From contig OW203766.1 of NCBI GenBank assembly GCA_934045905.1, forward strand, positions 29,940,309-30,004,308: a DNA stretch of 64,000 nt. Direction: 5' to 3'. The DNA comes from Leuctra nigra (lineage: Eukaryota; Arthropoda; Insecta; Plecoptera; Leuctridae). The notes under the pieces were generated by a model. That model was not told the DNA's origin. It was given only the letters and a program-made list of their open reading frames with translations, and ran no database searches. The translations under genes and the position numbers were made by a program. Shown piece by piece: positions 1 through 12,022 of the stretch; position 1 is the stretch's first letter, and each line of letters begins with the position of its first letter.

Positions 1-1334
1 AGAAAAATTACAAGACGCTTAGGTACGGTGGGTTTTTTACCCTCGCTCCGGATGGCTGTGGGTAATAAGGGGAAATTAATTTTCTAATTCGCGAAAATTA
101 AAAGTTTGAAATCTCGTGTTCTCTCTGGCCGTGCACAGCGCATTATGTGTGGTCGGTAACTTTTTCTCCCGCGACGCTTTCAAAGTAGTTTCCAGCGCGA
201 ATTAATCTGCTGGTTGCCGGAGTCCGGGGCTCGCCTGCAGGAGATTATGGTTATAGCACTGTAATGACACTACTACGGGGATAAATGCGCGCTATTTGTT
301 GCACGTTTTTACACCCGCTCGTGTGAAACGGGAATTACTCGGGAAGGATTTGCTTTCCTCTTCCAGGAGGCAAGCTGTGTCTTTGTAAATTACAAACAAA
401 AAGTGCCGGTTATAGAAATACATTAATCTCCTTGTTGGTTTGTTCTTGTGATATCTAATTTACTGAATAGATGCATAACTTTGATATTTTTGAATGTGGT
501 TTTGGTGAATATAGTTGGTTTTAATTCCACTATAGACAAAACAACTTGTAATAGTTTTAGTATTTGTAAAGTAATCATGATCTAGAAAATATGCCATGTC
601 CAAAACTGCCTCCAGTTTTTGCTGCGAAGAAAACTGGATAAACCGGAGATTATTTTTATGGACCTGCGTTTAAATTATATCTCGGGAAGAATCTCTACTT
701 TTACGCCGCTATAAATTATAATATTTTATATTTTTGTTTAAAATATACGTTAGGCCGTCTACTAAGATGTCGGTCGGTAATAGTGACTGTTTCTGTGCCT
801 CAAGAAAAAGGGAGCAGAATCTACATGAAAGGGAACCTTTTTTCGGATGCTGTCAAGTTGTCAAAAGTCATTGAGATTGACGGACTTCCAACTGGCCATT
901 GGACAGCTTGATTGCTGTAACGTATCTGACCCTAAGAAATGTTGCGCATTGATGTTCTTCGGGTCGTCTCGTCTCTCTCTCTCACCGCCTTCTCGAATCA
1001 CCGAGCGCGCGCTCCACGGGAGTCGGATCCGATCTGATCGGCCCGAGCGACATGTCAATTACGTTAATGAAGTTGTCGCAGATAAGTTGCCGACCGAGTC
1101 GTCGCGACCGGTCCGCGCCATGTGAGACAATGCCGGCATAGCAGGCGATTGTTAGCCCGACGCGGACGAGAGTTCAGACAGCGGCGCATTCAAGTCATTG
1201 GGTCTTGTTACAATACAATAGAGTTTTGCAACGTGTGAGGAATTCTGTTGCCTTAGTGCACATGCCCACGTAACTCCAAATTGCGTTTTTTTATTTTTTT
1301 TAATTTTTGCACGAGAATTTTTTTAATTTTGTTT
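1..1334. other. Upstream osa intron or intergenic DNA, no gene seen
   Basis: AT-rich to mid-GC sequence with no conserved coding region on either strand; the short ORFs near 850-1125 overlap on both strands and carry no recognisable motif. Confidence 0.4.
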
Positions 1335-1645
1335 TAATTGGTATTTTTTTAGTATCTTTTATCAACGTAATTGTTTTTAAAATAAGACTTTGTACGAGTC
1401 ATCAGAACTGTTCAATGAAAATAATTTCATAGTTTGAAATGGATTATTAGTTTTATTTTGTCCTACAGACGTTTAGTGTCTTATTTTTACTTATTTTCAG
1501 GCACTAAACGTCTGTAGGACAAAATAAAACTAATACATTGTTCCAATTGCTATGAAATTATTTTCATTGAACTGTTCTGAAGACTCGTACAAAGCCTTAT
1601 TTTATTCGCAATTACATTGGTAATAAAAATTGATTAAAAAACTCT
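1335..1645. repeat. Long inverted repeat (hairpin or MITE)
   Basis: Two arms of about 120-145 bp face each other around a spacer of about 20 bp at 1483-1501. The left arm includes tttgtacgagtcatcagaac and the right arm the complement gttctgaagactcgtacaaa; the inner ends (cctacagacgtttagtg and cactaaacgtctgtagg) are perfect complements. The transcript of either strand would make a long near-perfect stem. It may be a non-autonomous transposon or a source of hairpin small RNA. Confidence 0.85.
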
Positions 1646-4600
1646 TCAAGCTATACTCAGCTGTCTTAACGCCGCTTTAGTTTTAGTTTGTAGATGTTGA
1701 AATCTCTTTGCGAGTCGTCCTCACGCATACCCGCGCATTGACGTCATCACGCTAGTAATGTCCACCGCTCGGCCGTGTCTGTAGTCATTACGCCGCGTGT
1801 AGGTAGCCGAGTAGGTATCCGCGGTCGACTGGCTTCCGTGCCCCGGTGGTTCCATGTCTTCTGCGTAGTGTGTTCCCTACTGTAGCATTCTCCCAGCCTC
1901 GTTCAGCGGCAAGAGATTCAAATGTTGCCGCGCACGGTCGGGGTTGAAATCGACGTTTTTCGAACGTTTTTTTAAAAATGTATTTTGAAAGCTCACGGGA
2001 GGTTGGCGCTATTTGTGTTACTAACTTAGAAATTCAGCGATAAATTTTGAATTTAGTAGAAAATGTTTGACCCATTTGTACATTTATTGCGCGGGCTCCG
2101 AGCCGACAAATAATTTAAAAAATGTCGCAAACCTTTTACTGGAATTCGTAGTTTTTGAACTTTTTTACTACATTTTTAACACATCGTCGATTATCTATGT
2201 AACTGTTAGAATTAGAGTGTCGAGGATGACGAGTCATTCCTTGCCAACTGTTGTGTGCGGGACAAACCCCCGGTCGGTCGCTTCGCATGCGTGTATAAGA
2301 GGCGAGGGGAGGACGGCGATTAGAGGACTCGGGGGTGCGCCGGGCAGGGCGATTAGCGGATGCGAGTGGAGTCGGTGATTACACTGGGGGGAACTCTGAT
2401 GGATTTAGCGCGAGCGTCGCGGCGGCGCTGGCTTTGCGTCGGAGTCGGCGTCGATGTTCGGGAGAAGTTGGAATATTTAGAAAAGAGGTCAACTGAAATG
2501 GAAGTGGGGCAGGAAGAAGTGAAATGGATGTTAGAAGAAAGTCAAGTTTTATTTTCATTATTTAAAAATGCTACACGTGTTTCGAGTGAAAATACTTTTA
2601 AGGGCTGTTCTCACTCCAAAACGTACTTTATATCTACCATCGAACAATTTTCGCCATCGTGAATGTATAACTATTCGAACTGCAACCGATATGAAGATTA
2701 CTATCAGAAATGACCTGAAACTCCATCGACAGAATCCACATCCTCTTAGAATTGTACCGTGGGTTGTCCATCGTATACATCTCTATTGGTTGTCCCTCAT
2801 CAACGTGTTGTTCGCCATCAAGATGACCCTCCTTGACGGACGGCGAGGCAACCTCTTGACGGTGACATGGGTCCACCCTCCAACGCAGACACAAGGTCGA
2901 AGCCACCCCATCTTCACATCCATCCAAAATTTGCTGTCGTTTTATCTCCATGCACATCTATTGGGGCTCTTTATATTCCGTTTGTTCTACCCTTTTGTTA
3001 ACTTTACTCGTGTCCCTTTAGGGTAGGCTGGGGTAGTATAAAATTTTCCATTAAAATTATATAGCTGTTTATTCTCGTTTACTAGGAGCTTCGGATGTCA
3101 TGGGGGATGGCTTCGAACCCCTTCATAGTATGTTCATTAAGTTTTATGTTTGTTTGAGCGGATTTTATTTGCGTTTACCGGCGGATTATTAAAGTTCAAC
3201 GATTACCGCTCTGAGTAATATACTCGTGCGGACTCCACCGGATTTTAATTATCGGCATATTTTAATATCTTTATCGTTCACGTGGTTTTAATGGCGGGGG
3301 GAGGGGGGGGGGGGGGCACTCGGAATTATTGGATGGTTTTTATAGAGCCGGACGATTTATCCACCTCCACGGGCGGGAGGTTCGCGGAGATCTCGTGCCA
3401 ATAGTGGAGTTTCTGCGAGCTAAGCGGGAGTTTTTGCCGGCCATCTTTCTCCGGCGAACCCACACGGTTTATAACTTCATTTCGTCAAATTTTAAAATCA
3501 ACCCTCGGGCGGATTATAGCAAAAACAACGAATACCAGGTCCAGTCAGATTTATCTTAAATCTTCGAAGATGGAAAACATGTTCTCACATCACATCAATA
3601 CAAATCAAGCTAAGCCTAAAGAATCCCATCGCAGCATCTTGCGAGAGATCTCCAAATCCTCTACGTGGAACGCATGTTCTTACGTTTCCCCCTCGTCCTC
3701 GTAGATCTCTCCCGGCGTCTCCACCCTCTGGCACTTCGTATTCGCGGTCGTCGCGCCGATGACGTATGCGCGACGTCGGACTGACGCTAATCTCTGCCGC
3801 TCGAGATCAACTGCCGGATGATTTATCTCGTCGCTCGTGCAATTATATATGATGGATCGCCTCGTCCCGATGCACTTCTTATGCATCGCGGACGGTCGCC
3901 CAGTGTCGTGAGAGAGCGCGGCAATGCGGCGCCCGCGTCGCCCACTCAGGTAGCCGTCGAGAAGTTGTTACATCGAGTACATGAATAATTGTGCTGATTT
4001 GTATGCACGCCAACGAGGAAGACAGTATCATTAATAATACGTGTTTCTATTACGCGCTGTGCACTCAATAACAAGTATTTTTAATAAATTGATATTAATT
4101 TTTCTTAAACATTTAAATGTATTAATAAAAGTCTTAAAAAATATCGTCAAGTCTGGATGCTGTGCAGATTGAGTTTTACCAACAAAATGTGATTTCCGAT
4201 TGCTCAAATTATCGGCGAAGTTTAAGCGATTTTATCAAACGTTTGTTTACATTGTACTGGTTGTGGTGGGGGGCGTGCTTGGTGGGGGGGGGGGGGGAGG
4301 GGGTGTTGCAGTTTAATTGGGCGAGCGCCGTGTTGGTAATGCCGACGCGTAATGATGAGGCATCGCCGCTTAGCGTCGCAGCGCCGCCACCAGGTACTTT
4401 GCATAACCGGCGTCTGCATCAGGCAGAGCGTCGCCGCCCCCGCGAGGTCGCTCCTCGCGCGGCGACGAAGATCTATTCGGGATTGGAAGCCGTCGGTCGG
4501 GGGGGCATTTATCATTTGATTGCAGTCTTTAATCATTTCAAGCCGACGCTGCTCGCTGCCGAGGCGAACCCCATCTCGGCGGCGTCACCTCATTTATCAT

Positions 4601-4981
4601 GGTTCCGCTCTCGCGCGCGGCCCGAGAGACGCTCTAGTCGAGACGTCGGGACGCCATGAAACTTGCAGCGACGCCGGCTCCCCCTGAGCGACGCGGGCGA
4701 ACACGTGGCGGTGGTGTTCGACTTGATGGCTTGGGAGAGACGACGTCGTGTTTTGTTGTTTTCACTCTTAAAAAACAACAACATGATTTTGTTTCGGTTT
4801 CAATATCAGTGATAGTTGTATACCAAGGTTGATCTGATTTCAAATGTATGCTCCTTTTATACCAGTTGCGATTTAATATTCTTGTTCAAACTACAAATGG
4901 GTCTGTTTCCGGTAAAATGAAGTAATTCCTATGTAAATAATGCATTGGCAAGCAGCTCTTTCTCTTCCCAACAACCTGGCT
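1646..4981. other. Upstream osa intron or intergenic DNA, mosaic composition
   Basis: No supported gene. Contains a TGACGTCA site at 1739-1746, poly-G runs at 3303-3316 and 4284-4297, CACGTG at 3279 and 4702, and CpG-rich patches at about 3690-3960 and 4330-4720. Confidence 0.4.
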
Positions 4982-5089
4982 GCTCTCGGAATTTCTCCCG
5001 CTCTCGGGGTTTCTCCCGCTCTCGGAGTTTTACCCGCTCTCGGGGTTTCTCCCGCTCTCGGGGTTTCTGCCGCTCTCGGGGCTCTGTCT
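4982..5089. repeat. 18-bp minisatellite, six units
   Basis: gctctcgg recurs exactly every 18 bp at 4982, 5000, 5018, 5036, 5054 and 5072, with a gtttctcc-type remainder that varies. The unit is a multiple of three, so both strands stay open, but there is no sign of a real gene. Confidence 0.85.
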
Positions 5090-8000
5090 TCGCGGTCACG
5101 TGACATTAGTTTAACCCACGTGACCCTCTCCGAAGTGTTCACTTTGCCGCCCTCGCCGCCAACTGCCCGACGCGCGCATAAAACACGCCGTCCCAGTGTT
5201 TCACAGCCGACGTCGAGCCAACTCCGCCCGCACTCGATCATCCCGCGACGAACTCATAACACCGGAGGACGACGCGAGCAATCATGCAAATTCTCCGTCT
5301 GTTTTTACGAGGAACTGTACATTCTCTTCGGGTTTCATTTGGCCGAGGTTGTGAAATGTCCCGCTCGGCGACGCGGGTACTAAAGTGTGATGAAAAGAGA
5401 CGCCCAGCGGCGAACGGGAGCGAAATTATTAAGTTATGGAGCTCAAATCTTGTGGAAGAAATTGATTTCTCTGCTTGTCACATCGTATTGTTTGTTACAA
5501 TGAACAAATGATTGGAAATTGAATGCAATTCCTTACAATGAACTCCAGTTACGTCGTAATGCCTTTCATAGCTAAAAGCGACAGGGAATTGAAGCGAATT
5601 CAATGTGTTTATAACTTAAAAGTTACTTTTCGGTGAATGAAAATAGCACGGTTTTGTAGGAAACCGTTGGCTTCAACATCCTGGAGGCCAATTGTTGAAC
5701 ATTCCCATTTTGGAACCATTTTAAATTATCAACACAAAGCACAAACTGTTAAAAAACGAATTGACTCATGCACCCGCTGTTTCAAATGACAGAAATCTGC
5801 ATTCCTCCGAAAACCGATTGGCGCTAGAATGCTGACAAGTACTCGAATGTTATGTACATCTGCATCGTGAGCGGCCTGACGGGGTCGTCATGCTGCCTGC
5901 TGCTACAGTTTGACAAGCTCCGCGAGTGCGTCGGGAACGAGCAGAGCGTGAACCTCCTCCACCCGCCAGCTGACGCTCTCGCCAGCACCCTCGTCAACTC
6001 GCCCATGTCCGGCGCCGGCCAATCCAGTCGACGTCGGCGGCAACGATGTCAGTCCGTAGATTAGGTCGTTGCGAGGGACGGACGCTGTTTCGACGTCGGA
6101 CAGTGGCGTCGCGACGTCAAGAACAGATATGTTGCCGATTCACTCTTCAATGTAGCTCTCTCATATCCATATTAAAGTGATGTTTTGAATGCATAAATCG
6201 GGCAAACAATCTCATAGTTCTCTAGAATCGAGTGCCAGATTTCAAAAAAAAATCTCGTTAATTTGCTGCTTTTAGAAATCTTTCTAACGTAAATGAACGC
6301 TAAAATATTTATATTTTTGTAGGAATTGACGTGTAGAATTGTTGAATCGTCACTGAGTATCGTCTCGAAAGTGCTAGAATCTTGGAACGTCTCCCGGCTG
6401 TTTCGCCGAGGCGACGCCGCTGTAACGCGCGTAACAACCCCGGCCGTATAATCTGATGACCCTCCAGACTCTGGCTTAACTCCGTCAGGACTCCCCCGCC
6501 CCCCGCGCTGTATCTCCTTCTGCCACACTAATCCGCCTCCCCCTCCGCCTACCCCCGTGTCGTTGCATCCATCACGCCACTCGTCACAACTCATTGACGC
6601 GACGTCCGGCGCCCCGGCGGTGGTCAGCTGATCACATAGACGAGGGGGGGGGGGGGGTTAACGAGGCAATGCTTTTGACCGTTATCTTTGATTGCATTCC
6701 ATTGTGCTGCATCTTCGACTTGCATTTTCCACATTATTTTCGTTTAAAATTGTCTCGTTTACTCATTACTTGTGTAGAATGTCGCATGGTTCTTGTATGA
6801 AACCAAATTTGCATAGTTTCAATTCTCACATTTCCTTCATAATCAAAATAAACCATTGTGAGAATCAATCATCTGAGTTCAATCGATCTATTCCTATTGT
6901 GAGCCCAACGAGTTGAAATATTAGAATCATCTATTCTTCGCCATCCTATTCGCATAAAATGCTTTGCAGGATTTAAACATAAACATTCTGCATGCAACTA
7001 ATTAATAGCGGTTTATCAGTCAAAATAATAGGTGTTCATAAATAAAAACAACAACATGAAATTCACCCTCTGAAGAAAAATTGTATTCTTGTTTACGGTG
7101 TGTAACAAAAAATATCGTAAAACTAAAAATTGCTCTTGTTAAGGGTCCTTTATCAATTGCGAGCTCGGGGCCATTACCCCCCCCCCCCCCCCCCCCCCGC
7201 ACGGCACCGCCACCGACGCAGACTTCCATCAACTCTAATTCCCGCAACCCTCCCGCCCCGCCGTCGCGGGGAGCGTCGCCATGGCAACGCGGCGCCCAAG
7301 TGCCCTTGTGCAAGGCTTGCTATTGATTTCGCGCAGGCCCCGCCCGCCGCCGTGATGGTAACGGCAACGCGGGTAGGGAGAGAAGAGCGATCCGCCGATA
7401 CGAGGGTAGCGAGAAGGGAGCGCGCGTTTCTACCCTAGCCGTTCGCTCGCTCGTTCTTTCTTCGAGCTCTATTTTCCCCACAGAGCACAGATACCCATGC
7501 CGCGTTATAAATGATCCCCGCTCCCCCCTTTCTCGGAACTTTAGCCCCCCTCCCAGAGAGTTTCGGCCTGCATACATATCGAGGGAGGCGGGGAGGGGGG
7601 TAAAAAACGCCGGGGGATTTATCGCCCCCCCGAGGAGGGCGGACCCGGGTTCGAGGCTCTGGCGGACGCGCGTTGCCACGGCGACGGAGGGTGACGTCAT
7701 CGACGGCGCTCCCTCGAGCGTCGCGCGCGTGAAACACGGCGGCCCGACATGTGGGGACGTCGTCGTGCACCCTCGCGTGGATTACTCTGCGTAATGACGT
7801 CATGGAGATGACGCGGCGTCGTGATGAGGACATCGTTGGAGCGTAATGAGGGGCTTGACGGCGCGCCGTGCTGCCGACGGGAGCGGTAATGGCGTCGCGG
7901 AATGATCGCCGACCGGATTGCGAAGTTACGATGCAGTTCTCGGTATCCAGCCAACTCGGAATGGGCGGAAATTCAGTGAATTTAGAAAATTGCTCGAATC

Positions 8001-8373
8001 TATATGGAGGAAATTTGACACTGGATCCATAATAGAGTACGTCTTGAATTCTCTGGACCCGAGGACTGAGCCCCACTGGATTATCATATTGTCATTTGAT
8101 CGACGACTTTTTCGTAAACATCGCGACCACGAGAGAAGGGAATAAATAGGCTAAATTTCTTGAAGAACCGTCATTCAGATTTGCGGCTTGAAAGTGGACT
8201 TCTGATCTAACGAACAGATGTTGAAACATACTCCAAGAAGTGGAGCTGATTTACCTACCTGAAATAATTTCACATTCCCTCGTGGACCAAATAAACGCGA
8301 TGTCATCGATTGACACATTGTCGTTTTCAGTGATAAATAGCACGATATCGATTTGCCTGATTGCACATTGCCC
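5090..8373. other. Upstream osa intron or intergenic DNA, CpG-rich
   Basis: No supported gene. Holds CACGTG at 5097 and 5117, a poly-G run at 6644-6657, a 22-base poly-C run at 7177-7198, a CpG-rich block at about 7440-7900 and two TGACGTCA sites at 7692 and 7795. Confidence 0.4.
7680..7870. promoter_or_regulatory. CpG-rich block with paired TGACGTCA sites
   Basis: Perfect CRE/bZIP palindromes at 7692-7699 and 7795-7802, about 103 bp apart, with many further cgtc/gacg half-sites between and after them. A cis-regulatory element is plausible but not shown by sequence alone. Confidence 0.35.
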
Positions 8374-8545
8374 AGAGAGTTCTCGACGGTTCTATACACT
8401 GCAGGCGGGGACGTCGTTGTGAGAAAGTTCTAGACTGTTCTAGTGCTATCTACACTGCAGCGAGGGGGGCGTCGTGGATGACGTCGTTGTGAGAGAGTTC
8501 TGGATGATTCTAGTGCTCTCTACACTGCAGGCGAGGGGCTGCTGT
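8374..8545. repeat. Imperfect tandem repeat, about 2.5 units of 65-80 bp
   Basis: The motifs gttcta, ctacactgcag and gacgtcgttgtgaga recur in the same order three times, with small insertions between copies. Confidence 0.75.
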
Positions 8546-8596
8546 CCCCCGGCGGCCGCGTGTTCGTGCCCCGACTGCTGAGTGACGCAGCACGGC

Positions 8597-8650
8597 GCTA
8601 CGCAATGCGAGCTACGCAATGCGAGCGGTGCGCTCTACGCAATACGCTCT
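8597..8650. repeat. Short repeats of ctacgcaat
   Basis: ctacgcaatgcgag occurs twice in succession, followed by a diverged third copy (ctacgcaatacgctc). Confidence 0.7.
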
Positions 8651-11600
8651 AGTCGGGTCACGCATCCAGACCACAACTCTCCCACTTGCATCCCAAAGCT
8701 CTCCTCTCAAGACCAAAACACAGGAATAGAGACTTATCTGCCTCTTCCCGTTCTATAAAAACTTGATTCATTCTTCGAGCTTTCCTAGAGAGCGTGCTTA
8801 GAAGAACTTTAAATTGGATTTTTATGAATGTGTATCATATTTTGTAAATTTTATATAAGAAAATAATGCTGTTAATTTCCCGTTTCTAAATGACGTGAAA
8901 AACTAGAATTATTTATGAAAAATTTGCACGCATGCGGCATTAATGTCTGCAGGGCAGCCAGCATAAAATAAAATATGTCTTGAGTTCTTAATCTGGGCAT
9001 TAATATTTAAAAATTAAAACACGATACAAATGGGATTTACATTTTTTTAGTGACCGTGCCCATTTTTATTTTTGTCGTTTTTTAATTCACACACTTGGCA
9101 AATATAAAAAAGCATGCTCGGGGGCAGCAAGTATATATAAACAAAGTGTTGGCTCTGCATGGCGAAGCATGCTTGTGACAAATTAAAACTAATTGCCCCC
9201 CCCCCCCCCCCCCGTCATGTTGTCCCAAGCTAACCCTCTTGTTGTTTTTTCTCTGGTCGTAACCCGAGCAAAGCCAGCGCACGCCACTCATTGTTTTTAC
9301 TCTCACTGAACTAACTGCAGCGAGCCCACGGGGAATAGACGTCATTTACATCTTGATAGACGTGTTTTCTGTTACTCCAAGGAAATATTTGCGCCCATCT
9401 ATAAATTATGTTGCGTGCTGTGTGAGCCGGCCCCCGCGAAAGAAGTTAGTTCTCTTCGAAATACAATACTGGCGAGGATAAAGCGATTCGGAGCTCGTCT
9501 CCTTCGGTTTAATACTCTCTCATTACCTTAATAATCTACTTTCAGAGTGGAGCCCGAGCAATTCGTTTTATACGCTCCGCCTTCGAGTAGAGTAGGGAAA
9601 AGAGTAGCGAGATCATGGGCTCGTAAAATCCCTTTTATTGCGATATCATTAACTGTCATAGCAAACATCCATTCTGTCGGGACAGTAAATTATCCTGGCA
9701 GTCTTGCCGGATAGGGAGGGTAATGAATGTGTGTGCAGAGCGCTCGATTCGTGGCACAAAGCCCGCTAAACGGATTATAAAATTCCACGTGAAATGTTGT
9801 TTTTTTATTGTTGATTTAATTGTTGCATTGCGTTTAGTTTGCTTTTGAACGGCGAGCGTTAATTGGAGTTCACTCATGAGAATTTAGATGACTTGTTGCG
9901 ATCGCGAATTCGATGTTTCAATTGGTTATGATTTTATTTTTATTTATGTCTGATTGAACTTATTTTTGATTCTCGTTCAAGCCAGGAGTTTCATAATTAC
10001 TACTTTCAATGAAGTCTGTGGTCTTCTTTCATCTTCCTGCCTCATTCATAAAAGTAAGATGTAACTCGGCAAACGAGAAATGTTCCCTCAATAAATCTGA
10101 TTGACTGAAAATTGTTAGATCACACCAATAGAAGTCAGTCTAAGCGATCTCCTTGTCTCACTCTAGTAGGGACCTCTCATTTCAATGATATAGCAGTCAT
10201 TCAAATATCTTCAACGAGCATATTTTTTTATTTTGCTAGCGCTGCTCAATAATTTGACATAGTAGTTCCCTAGACTGCACGCCACTCTCGTCGTCTTCTG
10301 TAAATTTCTCATGCAGACTGCTTGATTGAAAACTAGGATGGCGCTTCGCAACTTTTTCCCAAGCACTCTCGCTGCATTTTGCACACACCTCGCTCTTGCG
10401 GGGGGCGCAGATCTTCGCCAAACGCCGGCGCCTGGCTGTGATGGACGAGTGTACAATTTACCCCCGGCAATTTAATGTTCGGTTAATGACGCAACAGCGC
10501 CGGGAGTGGCCCGGTTAAAACAATAGTTTATTAACCTAGACGGCGTTCGCTGCTGCTTACGATAATTAATAACGTTACGCCGTCGCTCATTTTACTTGGG
10601 CAACTAAATAGGTCTCTCATTATGACTGCCAATTAAATTTCGACTTAAAATTTATTTCGCGTGTTCACTAAATGCACCGGGGTATATACTAATTGGTAGT
10701 TTAATGTCGGATATTTCCTCGGCAGGAATTGTCCTGAGTTATTGCCCCTGCTCATGTGATACTGCCCCGCGTGCTTGGTGCGTGCAGCGGGTTGCCTAGG
10801 TCGCAGGCGACGCGACCAGATTGTCATTGCTTAGATCGTGACTCGGGTCTTATGCACACGATGATGAAGGTTTCTGCGTTTTACGGCGTCATTTCAACTG
10901 ATCAATCAATTCAAGCTGATGCAAGTGATGGATTATGGATGCATTTTGTGAAATTTATTGGACTCCGTAATACGATATCGAAAGACCATAAGAAATACTT
11001 CTGAGCAAACAATCTTGTGCAAAGACAATGAGGGGCAGTGATATCAAGTTGACCTATTTTCTTCGCCAAAAATGAAATAAAGTAGAATTTTATAGCGTTT
11101 TTGACATGTTTCCGAAAATCTTCTTGGCTAAAAAGTACTTATTGAGCGTTCCCGTGCCATGTTTTGAGACCATAGACGCGTGATGTCTTGTAGTTATCCT
11201 CCAGCAGCGTGTCGTGTAAACATCTCGCCGCGGATTCTCTGAACGATGACGCAACTCTTGCAGATGAGGAGGCTGTGTGTTTGCAGTCGTGAGTCGTGAC
11301 TCTTCGTCGCCGTCGTCCAACCAAACCTCCGCGATTCTAGGAGGCCGAGGAGGCGGCGGAATTGCGCAGCCGAAATCTTAGCTTACATCAAATTCCAGGA
11401 GTCCTTTCGATCAAATGTACAAAATTATCCGTATTTCGATTCTTGATGTGCAAAAGAAAACAAGAAACTTGCGTCTTTTGAAGTTATTCAAGATTGACAT
11501 CAATATTTTGAGAATTCTAACTGGATTTATCATCGTTTTGAATGCTATTCTAAAGAAGAAAGCTCGCTTGAATTCTAATTTTCAAATTAAAATAACAACT

Positions 11601-12022
11601 TACATTTTTTTATGATTTGAATTGGAAACTTGTCTCTGAATTTTCCTAGAAGGGTTGTAGTTCAGTATACTTCAGAACCCTTCAACTAGTTTTTAATTGT
11701 GGTAATTCAGGATTTTACGAGGAAAATTATGCACCATTATTATTAATATAGTTATGTTATAAAGTGAATAAAAAAGTGAATAAAGTGAATAAAATAATAA
11801 AAATTCTCCGTATAGGTCCTGTTTATTTTTAACGTACACTTCCATCCGCTCGGAACCCCAGCCCTTCTCCACGTTCACCTGGCGTCTGTCGTGCTCTGGC
11901 TCTGGCCATGTTCACCTTGGCTTCCACATCGCCGTCGTAGCTGCTCGCTGCTCGCTGCCAGCACACAGAAACACCAGCCTTGAAACCAAATTGCATGTTG
12001 CTGCGGTGGAGAGGAAAAAGCA
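8651..12022. other. Upstream osa intron or intergenic DNA
   Basis: No supported gene. Contains an 18-base poly-C run at 9196-9213, a CACGTG at 9786, a MITE fragment at 10088-10208 and an A-rich stretch with repeated aaagtgaata at about 11755-11800. Confidence 0.4.
10088..10208 (-). mobile_element. Truncated MITE copy, reverse orientation
   Basis: The reverse complement matches the interior of the 57755-57971 element: actagagtgagacaaggaga, then gatcgctt, gactgacttct and tcaatcagatttattga. It lacks the terminal inverted repeats and about 30 internal bases. Confidence 0.8.

Noticed and set aside
7435..8076. 213-codon minus ORF in a CpG-rich block
   Set aside because: Arg/Pro-rich translation typical of GC-rich non-coding DNA; overlapping frames are open as well.
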